DNA of 28,839 bases, from assembly GCA_051955775.1 (NCBI GenBank), contig JBQCGJ010000098.1:1-28839 (forward strand), given 5' to 3'. This document shows positions 23,631 through 28,839 of this stretch, piece after piece (the stretch's first letter is position 1; every line of letters begins with the position of its first letter). Both the position numbers and the translations under genes were made by a program. The notes beneath the pieces were generated by a model. The model saw nothing but the letters and a program-made list of their open reading frames with translations, made no database searches and was not told the origin of the DNA. The stretch comes from DASUHT01 sp051955775 (GTDB lineage Bacteria; Actinomycetota; Thermoleophilia; Gaiellales; JAICJC01).

Positions 23631-23726
23631 GTACCGGGTACACGAGCCCGGTCTTTACAAATCTCCCTCGTGTGGGATGCCTCGACGTCGTTGGATTTGT
23701 AAGGATCGGGCTCGTGTACCCGGTAC
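23631..23726. repeat. Long imperfect inverted repeat (33-bp arms) between convergent genes
   Basis: Arms at 23631-23663 and 23694-23726 are reverse complements with two mismatches in 33 bp, separated by 30 bp. The element fills most of the 137-bp gap between the stop of the secreted phosphoesterase and the stop of the minus-strand tandem-domain gene. It has no T run, so it may be a bidirectional terminator or a small non-autonomous repeat. No target-site duplication was found. Confidence 0.8.
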
Positions 23727-23750
23727 GAAGCGAGTGTTCGACGCAAGTGT

Positions 23751-24335
23751 CTATCTCGTCACAGGTGCGGCCGCCCGCAGGTGGTTGTGCACGGGCAGGA
23801 ACTTCACCTGCATCGGCGGCAGTTCGCCGTCCAGCGCGGACGAGATCTGGCTGGCGAATTCCTCGAACTCCTCGGGCGATCCCCAGATGTCCACCACGAG
23901 GATGGTGCCGTCCTGCACCGCCGCCGTGTGCGACACCGCAGGGTGCTCGCTGCCGTCCCCCGAGTGGACCGCGATCTTGGCCACCATCTCGTCGTACTGA
24001 TCCGGGGTCAGCGGCGTCTCGAACAGGCCGATCACCCCGGCGTTCCGACCCCGGCCCGCGTGGATGCGGTTGTGCACCGGGATCAGCCGCGGCTCGAGCC
24101 CCTGTATGCCGCTCGCCTGAGTCGCCGGGGCGAGCTTCTGCTCGGAGAATCGTGCGAACGACTCCGGTGACTCCCACACATCGACGATGACGATGCCGTC
24201 GTCGGTCTGGGCGGCCGCATGGGCGAGGCAGCCGTCGGGCAGGTCGTCGGCCGTGTCGATGCCGATCTCCCGGCCGATCGAGTCGTACAGCTCGGTGGTG
24301 CCCCCGGGTACCTGGAGGATCATCAGCACCGCCAC
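23751..24335 (-). CDS. Tandem-duplicated alpha/beta-barrel (ABM-like) protein
   Basis: A 194-residue cytosolic protein made of two similar halves. Half 1 contains GIVIVDVWESPESFARFSEQKLAPA then PRLIPVHNRIHAG; half 2 contains TILVVDIWGSPEEFEEFASQISSAL then VKFLPVHNHLRAA. Each half fits a ferredoxin-like dimeric alpha/beta barrel (antibiotic-biosynthesis-monooxygenase-like) with a conserved His-Asn pair at its end. The start is GTG behind AAGGGGG; the upstream reading frame extends further but lacks a start with a ribosome-binding site. Such folds often act as haem-, flavin- or ligand-binding barrels; no function is assigned. Confidence 0.82.
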   Translation of the reverse strand: MAVLMILQVPGGTTELYDSIGREIGIDTADDLPDGCLAHAAAQTDDGIVIVDVWESPESFARFSEQKLAPATQASGIQGLEPRLIPVHNRIHAGRGRNAGVIGLFETPLTPDQYDEMVAKIAVHSGDGSEHPAVSHTAAVQDGTILVVDIWGSPEEFEEFASQISSALDGELPPMQVKFLPVHNHLRAAAPVTR

Positions 24336-24354
24336 GTGAACCCCCTTCGTCGTG

Positions 24355-24371
24355 GTACCGCAGCGTACCGC
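24355..24371 (-). promoter_or_regulatory. Direct repeat and -10-like site upstream of the tandem-domain gene
   Basis: GTACCGC occurs twice (24355-24361 and 24365-24371), 10 bp apart, one helical turn. On the minus strand the junction reads TACGCT (24367-24362), a -10-like hexamer, 26 nt before the GTG. The repeat therefore overlaps a possible promoter. Weak evidence. Confidence 0.3.
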
Positions 24372-24393
24372 GCATGGGTTCGGACCACGGGTC

Positions 24394-24425
24394 GGGACGG
24401 CGAGCACCCGCGGGCCTGCCGTCCC
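24394..24425 (-). terminator. Stem-loop after the PHP-domain gene
   Basis: GGGACGGC (24394-24401) and GCCGTCCC (24418-24425) are perfect 8-bp inverted arms with a 16-nt loop that contains the small palindrome CCCGCGGG. It lies 6 nt downstream of the PHP gene stop. No T tract follows. Confidence 0.5.
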
Positions 24426-24430
24426 CAGCT

Positions 24431-25162
24431 TCAGCCGGCGCGCAGCAGCGTCCCAGCCGCGGGCTGGGTCGCGCTTGCGGAGGGCTGAAAGCGGGTGATC
24501 GCGGTCGGCTCGCTTGAGCGCAGGCAGTCGACGACGTCGGCCGCCGTTCGGGCGCAGGGGAGCAGCGTCTTCCAGGTCGCCACGTGAGCCGGTACGTGCG
24601 CGTCTCCGCTGGCGACCGACGGCAGGCCCTCCGCCGCCACCCATGCGAACACCTGGTGGCGGTTGACCAGCTCGAACCGGTGGGCCAGCGCCCGCAACCG
24701 CCGGTCGAGCCACCACCATCGGGTCAGGCGGGTGTCGTTGGGGTCGGTCTCGATGCCGTGAGGATGGGCTGCGATGACGGCGGCGCCATGGTCGCGGGCC
24801 TCGCACAGCGCAGCCTCCAGGCCCCCGTCCAGCCCCACATATGACTCCAGGCCGACGGCCACGGCGTGTGCCGACCAATCGCCGTCCGCGTCGTCCCACG
24901 TCAGCTCCAGACCGGGGATCACCAGCATGTCGTACAGCTCGTGCGCGCGCCTGGCCTCTCGCCGCACGTCGGCCAGGTAGTCGCCGTGGTTGTCGCGGGT
25001 GACCATCCCGCCGTCGCGCACGACATGGTCCGTGATGCACAGCACGTCGAATCCATGATGGGCGTACAGGTCGACCAGCTCGCGGGTGGTCATGCGCCCG
25101 TCACTCCAGCGGGTGTGCGAGTGCAGCTCGCACAGGAGCGGGTATCCATTCGATGAGTTCAT
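24431..25162 (-). CDS. PHP-domain phosphoesterase
   Basis: A 243-residue metal-dependent phosphoesterase of the PHP superfamily. Motif I ELHSHTRWSDGRM, motif II CITDHV, the LVIPGLELTW segment, motif III AVIAAHPHG and motif IV SGDAHVPAHV (Asp-x-His) supply the expected His/Asp/Glu ligands of a trinuclear site. It hydrolyses phosphate esters, perhaps nucleotides or sugar phosphates; substrate is unknown. The ATG starts only 4 nt after the histidine-kinase stop on the same strand, so it is probably the third gene of the regulator-kinase operon. The C-terminal 25 residues are Ala/Pro-rich and look unstructured. Confidence 0.9.
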   Translation of the reverse strand: MNSSNGYPLLCELHSHTRWSDGRMTTRELVDLYAHHGFDVLCITDHVVRDGGMVTRDNHGDYLADVRREARRAHELYDMLVIPGLELTWDDADGDWSAHAVAVGLESYVGLDGGLEAALCEARDHGAAVIAAHPHGIETDPNDTRLTRWWWLDRRLRALAHRFELVNRHQVFAWVAAEGLPSVASGDAHVPAHVATWKTLLPCARTAADVVDCLRSSEPTAITRFQPSASATQPAAGTLLRAG

Positions 25163-25166
25163 GCGT

Positions 25167-26657
25167 TCAGTATGGAAATTCGCCCGTTTGCTGGGGTAAA
25201 GGCTCGGTATCGGTGTGGAGAACTGGCGGAGATTCCGGTTCCGGCTGCTCGTCCGCGACACCGGTAGGCACCACGATCCGGAAGGTCGAGCCGTGCTCGG
25301 AGGTGTCGGCCAGCTCCGCCCGTCCGCCGTGCGCCTCCGCGATGGCCGCCACGATCGAGAGCCCCAGCCCCGAGCCCCCGGACGCGCGCGCCCGTGAGGG
25401 GTCTGCGCGGAAGAACCGCTCGAACACGCGATCCGCGTCCTCAGGCGGCACGCCGGGGCCGCGGTCGGCGACGTCCACCACGGCGTTTCCGCCGTCCGTC
25501 CGCACCGACACGCTGACCGGCGTCCCCGGCGGGGTGTGGGCACGGGCGTTGGAGATCAGGTTCCCGATCGCCTGGCGCAGCCGCAGCGGGTCGCCGGTCA
25601 TGGTCACCGGCTCGGGGTCGTGCAGCTCGATCGGCCACCGCGGATGCAGCAGGCGGTGGTCGTCGACCAGCTCGGCCACGGTTGCGGTGAGGTCGAACCG
25701 CTTGCGCTCGAGTGGGCGGCCCTGGTCGAGCCGAGCGAGCAGCAGCAGGTCGTCCACCAGCACGCCCATGCGCTCGGCCTCGGCCTCGATCCGTCCCAGC
25801 ACCAGCGCCAGGTCCTCGGGCCGCTCGGCCGCGCCGCGTCGGAACAGCTCGGCGTAGCCGCGCACGGAGGTGAGCGGCGTCTTCAGCTCGTGGGAGGCGT
25901 CGGCCACGAACCGGCGCAGCCGGTCCTCGGAGGCCTCGCGCTCCTTGAACGCGCGCTCGATCTGGGCCAGCATGGCGTTCAGCGATGCGCCCAGGCGGCC
26001 GACCTCGGTGCTCGGAGGGGCCTCCGGCACACGCTGCGACAGGTCACCCGCGGCGATCGCCGCGGCCGTGTCCTCGATCCGCTGAAGCGGCCGCAGCTCC
26101 ACCCTGACCAGGGCGTACGCCAGGCCGCCCACGATGGCCAGCACGATCGCCCCGACCAGCAGCTCGAGGGCGGTCAGCTTGTTCAGCGTGCTGTTCATGT
26201 CCGACAGGGGGATGGCGCCCACCTCGGTGTACGTGGGTGGCACGCTGAACGGGTTGTTCGGCTGGGCGCTGAACTGGTACGCGTAGACGCGGTAGCCGCC
26301 GACCGTGGACAGTCCCGGCCGCGGCGACCGGAAGAGTGTGGGCGGCCGGGTCGAGGGCTCGGGGCGTCCGCTCTGGTTGACGAATCCCGACTCCCAGACG
26401 TTGCCAAACACGCGGCCGGACGGTGCCAGGAAGTAGGCATACGAGCCACGCGGCAGTGTGGCGACGGCGTGCATCGCCGTGTCCTGGTCGACGTTGGGCG
26501 GCGGCTGGATCTGAGACTGGAGCTGCTGGTCGATCTTCTCGAGCAGGAACGTCCGCAGCTGCGCCCTGGTGGCGATGCCCGCGGCCACCAGGCCGGCGGC
26601 CACCAGCACCACCGTCAGCATGGTCAGCCGCGCGCGCAGCGACAACCTGCGAAGCAT
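25167..26657 (-). CDS. Membrane sensor histidine kinase
   Basis: A 496-residue sensor. TM1 is about residues 11-30 and TM2 about 162-184, framing an extracytoplasmic sensor of ~130 residues with YAYFLAPSGRVFGNVWESG and a Pro-rich middle. The HAMP follows (184-237), then the HisKA domain FVADASHELKTPLTSVRGYAELF with phospho-acceptor His256, and an HATPase with N-box NLISNARAHTPPG, DRGPGVP, and ASGGSGLGLSIV. The start ATG is 11 nt after the response-regulator stop, which contains a GGAGG. Tail residues ~470-496 are Pro/Glu-rich. With the neighbouring regulator it forms a typical OmpR-family pair; the sensor ligand is unknown. Confidence 0.94.
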   Translation of the reverse strand: MLRRLSLRARLTMLTVVLVAAGLVAAGIATRAQLRTFLLEKIDQQLQSQIQPPPNVDQDTAMHAVATLPRGSYAYFLAPSGRVFGNVWESGFVNQSGRPEPSTRPPTLFRSPRPGLSTVGGYRVYAYQFSAQPNNPFSVPPTYTEVGAIPLSDMNSTLNKLTALELLVGAIVLAIVGGLAYALVRVELRPLQRIEDTAAAIAAGDLSQRVPEAPPSTEVGRLGASLNAMLAQIERAFKEREASEDRLRRFVADASHELKTPLTSVRGYAELFRRGAAERPEDLALVLGRIEAEAERMGVLVDDLLLLARLDQGRPLERKRFDLTATVAELVDDHRLLHPRWPIELHDPEPVTMTGDPLRLRQAIGNLISNARAHTPPGTPVSVSVRTDGGNAVVDVADRGPGVPPEDADRVFERFFRADPSRARASGGSGLGLSIVAAIAEAHGGRAELADTSEHGSTFRIVVPTGVADEQPEPESPPVLHTDTEPLPQQTGEFPY

Positions 26658-26668
26658 CCGCAAAGGAG

Positions 26669-27394
26669 CTACCTCCGCGGCGCGCGGATGGCGTAGCCGA
26701 ACCCGCGCACTGTCTGGATCAGGGGGGTCTCGCCCTCCTGGTCGACCTTCTTGCGCAGGTAGCTGACGTACGTCTCCACCACGCCGGTGTCGCCGTTGAA
26801 GTCGTAGCGCCACACGTGGTCGAGGATCTGTGCCTTCGACACGACCCTCCCGGCGTTTGTGAGCAGGTAGTGCAGCAGGTGGTACTCGGTCGGGGTGAGC
26901 TCGATCTCGCGCTGGCCCCGGTGCACCTGGTGGGCGTCCTCGTCGATCTCGAGGTCCTCGTAGCGGAGCACCGAGGGCTCTGCCGCGGAGGCCTGCGTGC
27001 GCCGCAGCACCGCCCGCACGCGGGCCACCAGCTCCTCCAGGCTGAACGGCTTGCCGACGTAGTCGTCGGCGCCCAGGGTCAGCCCGCGGACGCGGTCGGA
27101 CGTGGTGTCGCGGGCGGTCAGGAACACCACCGGCAGCCGCTGCGAGCTCTCGGTCAGGCGGCGGTACACCTCGAATCCGTCCCAGTCCGGGAGCATGACG
27201 TCCAGCACCACCAGATCGGGCTGGAACGTGCGGGCCAGCTTGACCGCCGCCCGGCCGTCCAGCGCCGACTCGACCTCGAAGCCCTCGTAGCGCAGGACGG
27301 TCGTGACCAGCTGGGTGATGCTCTCCTCGTCGTCCACGACCAGGATGCGGGCCGCTTCGCCCGTCCCGTTGGGTCGCTCGTCAGTGGTGCTCAA
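26669..27394 (-). CDS. OmpR/PhoB-family response regulator
   Basis: A 241-residue regulator. The receiver has Asp21/Asp22 (VVDDEES), phosphoacceptor Asp65 (LVVLDVMLPDWDG), Thr in FLTARD and Lys115 (VGKPFSLEEL). The C-terminal winged helix shows ELTPTEYHLLHYLLTNAGRVVSKAQILDHVWRYDF and VVETYVSYLRKKV, with the wing TVRGFGYAIR. The start is TTG at 27394, chosen for AAGGAG five bases upstream. It is similar in layout to mycobacterial MprA/TrcR-type regulators. It leads an operon with the kinase and PHP gene and diverges from a secreted protein. A triple 8-mer with 11-bp period lies directly upstream, a probable binding site. Confidence 0.95.
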   Translation of the reverse strand: MSTTDERPNGTGEAARILVVDDEESITQLVTTVLRYEGFEVESALDGRAAVKLARTFQPDLVVLDVMLPDWDGFEVYRRLTESSQRLPVVFLTARDTTSDRVRGLTLGADDYVGKPFSLEELVARVRAVLRRTQASAAEPSVLRYEDLEIDEDAHQVHRGQREIELTPTEYHLLHYLLTNAGRVVSKAQILDHVWRYDFNGDTGVVETYVSYLRKKVDQEGETPLIQTVRGFGYAIRAPRR

Positions 27395-27437
27395 GAACGC
27401 TCCTTCCGTCTGCCGGCTCCAACCGTATCCTCATAAT

Positions 27438-27467
27438 CTGAGATCCGCCTGTGAACGCGCTGAGAAC
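27438..27467. promoter_or_regulatory. Three 8-mer direct repeats: probable response-regulator binding site
   Basis: CTGAGATC (27438-27445), CTGTGAAC (27449-27456) and CTGAGAAC (27460-27467) share a CTGNGANC pattern and start exactly 11 bp apart, that is 8-bp units with 3-bp gaps. OmpR-family regulators bind such tandem half-sites, and this 8+3 spacing resembles the reported mycobacterial MprA box. The site lies between the divergent regulator operon and the secreted-protein gene. Confidence 0.65.
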
Positions 27468-27509
27468 AGCCCCAATTGCTGGGATTCACGGGTGATTCTG
27501 ATCTCACCC

Positions 27510-27538
27510 TTGACGTTCCCGAAGGCTGCACCGATCTT
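27510..27538 (+). promoter_or_regulatory. Promoter for the secreted repeat-protein gene
   Basis: A -35 of TTGACG (27510-27515), 17-bp spacer and -10-like GATCTT (27533-27538) precede the ATG at 27567 and its AAGGGAG. An inverted pair GGGTGA/TCACCC (27490-27495 and 27504-27509) sits just upstream of the -35, a further possible regulator site. Confidence 0.45.
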
Positions 27539-27566
27539 CTTGACGAGGACACCGAAGGGAGCCGGA

Positions 27567-28307
27567 ATGTCGTTGAAATCTGCCTACGGCCGGGTGCGCT
27601 CGCGGCCCTATCTGGCCCTGGTGGGCGCGGTGGCATGCCTGGGCGTGACGGGAGGCGCAGCCTACGCGGCCGTGCACTCGGAACAGGGATCCGCCCGCCA
27701 GGCGGTGCTGACCGACGCGGCCCATCGGCTGGGCGTCACCCCCACGGCCCTCAAGAACGCTCTTCAGCAGGCGGCCATCGATCAGGTCAAGAATGCGCTG
27801 GCCGACGGCAAGCTGACGAAGGCGCAGGCCGACGCCATCATCGCGCATATCAAGTCGGGCCAGATGGCCGGCCCGCCCATGTTCGCTCACGGATTCGGAT
27901 TCCAGGAGCACCGGTTCGGGGTCGGCCGGCCGCCGGTGTTCGGCGATCAGTTCGGCCGCGGCGGCATGTTCGACGCGGCGGCGACGTATCTGAAGCTCTC
28001 GCCGCATGCGCTGTTCCAGCAGCTCCGGTCCGGCAAGACGCTGGCCCAGGTCGCCACCGCTCAAGGCAAGCCGGTGAGTGGCCTCGAGGACGCCATGGCG
28101 GCCGCGATGAAGTCCCGGCTCGACCAGGCGGTGAAGGACGGCCACCTGACCGCCACCCAGGAGAAGACCATCCTCGCGCACGTGAAGACGATGGTCGACG
28201 ACATCGTCAACGGCACGTTCGGGCACGATTGGGACGGCCACCACGGCAGCGGCAAGGGGCCGGACAGCGGTGGCCCGCAGCCGACGTTCGTTCCGCCGCC
28301 TGCGTGA
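27567..28307 (+). CDS. Exported helical repeat protein of unknown function
   Basis: A 246-residue protein with a basic start and hydrophobic segment (PYLALVGAVACLGVTGGAAYAA, about residues 14-35) that is a signal peptide or anchor. The mature part has two related helical blocks: LGVTPTALKNALQQAAIDQVKNALADGKLTKAQADAIIAHIKSG (about 55-98) and LKLSPHALFQQLRSG with LDQAVKDGHLTATQEKTILAHVKTMVDD (about 141-212). Between and after them are Gly/His/Phe-rich stretches (FAHGFGFQEHRFG and HDWDGHHGSGKG). Such proteins sit beside two-component systems and HtrA-type proteases in related genomes. A chaperone-like or metal-binding envelope role is conceivable but not shown. ATG follows AAGGGAG. Confidence 0.82.
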   Translation: MSLKSAYGRVRSRPYLALVGAVACLGVTGGAAYAAVHSEQGSARQAVLTDAAHRLGVTPTALKNALQQAAIDQVKNALADGKLTKAQADAIIAHIKSGQMAGPPMFAHGFGFQEHRFGVGRPPVFGDQFGRGGMFDAAATYLKLSPHALFQQLRSGKTLAQVATAQGKPVSGLEDAMAAAMKSRLDQAVKDGHLTATQEKTILAHVKTMVDDIVNGTFGHDWDGHHGSGKGPDSGGPQPTFVPPPA

Positions 28308-28359
28308 TCACAGCAGCCTCCCAGGCCACGCTGCCGGGACGCTGATATCGCGCCGCAAG

Positions 28360-28399
28360 CATGGGTGGCGTTGTCCAATCAAAGGAGACGCCACCCATG
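28360..28399 (+). promoter_or_regulatory. Perfect 12-bp hairpin enclosing RBS and start codon
   Basis: CATGGGTGGCGT (28360-28371) and ACGCCACCCATG (28388-28399) are exact reverse complements with a 16-nt loop. The loop contains AAAGGAG, and the right arm ends in the start codon at 28397. In RNA the hairpin would pair the start codon and expose the Shine-Dalgarno, an arrangement suited to translational control. Confidence 0.6.
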
Positions 28400-28576
28400 T
28401 CCATGACCACGACGATCCTGCTCAATCTGGGTCTGTGCGCCGGCGTGCTGGGGCTGCTTGCCGCCGTGATGAGCCTGCCCAAGCCGCTGTCCAAGACGGC
28501 CGAAGCTCGTTCCCAGGAAACTCACACCCGACTCCGCCGTGACTCTCAGCCTCTTGATGCAGTGTTCGAGGTGTAG
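28397..28576 (+). CDS. Tiny single-pass membrane protein
   Basis: A 59-residue protein starting MSMTTTILLNLGLCAG. Residues ~5-27 are one transmembrane helix; the tail is polar (RSQETHTRLRRDSQPLDAVFEV). An in-frame ATG at 28361, inside the left arm of the hairpin, would give a 71-residue version; the start at 28397 has AAAGGAG upstream. It lies between the exported repeat protein and the protease, 30 bp before the latter, so it is probably part of the same operon. No family is recognised. Confidence 0.7.
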   Translation: MSMTTTILLNLGLCAGVLGLLAAVMSLPKPLSKTAEARSQETHTRLRRDSQPLDAVFEV

Positions 28577-28606
28577 AACTCTGACTACCACGGGAAAGGA
28601 ATCTTC

Positions 28607-28839
28607 ATGAGGTTGTTGAAGCCGGCGGCTGCGGTCGCTGCATCTGCGGCGATTGGGGCCGGGGCCGCGGTTGTGGTGGTCAACGGGACGGAGTCCCCCG
28701 CCAGTTCCACCACGTACGTCACCAAGACGGTCACCGCCACGCCGGCTTCTCCGGCCGTGTCGACCTCGGGCCTGTCCGCGGGCGACATCTACCGCAACAA
28801 CGTGAACGGGATCGTCGAGATCACCGACACGATCAACTC
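28607..28839 (+). CDS. N-terminus of trypsin/HtrA-like serine protease (partial)
   Basis: The first 77 codons of a gene cut by the window edge. ATG follows AAAGGA. The sequence MRLLKPAAAVAASAAIGAGAAVVVV is a signal or membrane anchor, followed by a Ser/Thr/Pro-rich linker (residues ~30-54) and then LSAGDIYRNNVNGIVEITDT, the entry to the S1C/HtrA-type protease fold (compare ...DIY...PGVVEI in this family). The catalytic His, Asp and Ser and any PDZ domain lie outside the window. With the divergent two-component system it suggests an envelope-stress protease. Confidence 0.75.
   Translation, partial: MRLLKPAAAVAASAAIGAGAAVVVVNGTESPASSTTYVTKTVTATPASPAVSTSGLSAGDIYRNNVNGIVEITDTIN

Noticed and set aside
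22500..23702. 400-codon plus-strand reading frame
   Set aside because: It is a frame-shifted shadow of the multidomain phosphoesterase; it runs through the Fn3 and catalytic coding sequence out of frame.
25163..25174. CATACT as a separate promoter for the PHP-domain gene
   Set aside because: The hexamer lies in the last codons of the kinase gene, and the PHP start is 4 nt after the kinase stop, so operon transcription explains it better.
25536..27436. Plus-strand reading frames across the kinase and regulator genes
   Set aside because: They are antisense to intact histidine kinase and response-regulator genes and have no recognisable domain.

Overview
The window is a gene-dense, very GC-rich chromosome segment with mostly short intergenic gaps, frequent GTG and TTG starts, many 4-bp ATGA/GTGA overlaps, and several -10-like hexamers only 6-9 nt before the start codon (apparent leaderless promoters). 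Together with the families present (SCO4226-like DUF4242, DUF4383, DUF6069, MmcQ/YjbR, LAL-type LuxR regulator, GT87, PAP2_3, DHA2 transporter) this points to an Actinomycetota chromosome. A Thermoleophilia/Solirubrobacterales-like lineage is my best guess, but it is inference. I see no rRNA, tRNA, CRISPR array, transposase or phage gene.

Left part (1-9487): an aldo/keto reductase behind a repeat-rich upstream region; a small disordered protein; an MBL-fold hydrolase; a small membrane protein; a two-gene minus-strand operon of a ribbon-helix-helix regulator and a DUF4097 beta-repeat protein, with a palindromic operator placed between the -35 and -10 of a leaderless promoter; a cupin; a GT87 membrane glycosyltransferase; a LURP-one-like protein; a small TM/coiled-coil protein; a secreted phosphoesterase; a SAM methyltransferase; and a sulfotransferase overlapping a small membrane protein gene.

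Middle part (9742-21718): small conserved proteins, a YjbR-like protein, a DUF6069 membrane protein, a DHA2 drug-efflux-type MFS transporter with a winged-helix (MarR-like) domain fused to its C-terminus, then a large LuxR/ATPase regulator. A convergent DUF4242 gene follows. A minus-strand cluster of three genes with 4-bp overlaps (polytopic membrane protein, DUF4383 protein, acyl-CoA desaturase) diverges from a cytochrome P450 gene and its overlapping membrane-protein partner across a gap of about 27 bp. This looks like a lipid-modification locus. A PAP2/IPC-synthase-like phosphatase follows.

Right part (21883-28839): a large secreted CBM-like + Fn3 + phosphoesterase protein, paralogous to the small one at 6408; a 33-bp-armed imperfect inverted repeat between convergent genes; a tandem-duplicated alpha/beta-barrel protein; a PHP phosphoesterase; and an OmpR-type response regulator/histidine kinase pair. 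Divergent from the kinase operon are a secreted repeat protein, a tiny membrane protein whose start codon lies in a perfect 12-bp hairpin, and the beginning of a trypsin/HtrA-like protease that runs off the window. Three 8-mers with exact 11-bp period lie between the divergent operons. The arrangement resembles the mycobacterial MprAB-PepD envelope-stress module and is the most interesting regulatory unit here.
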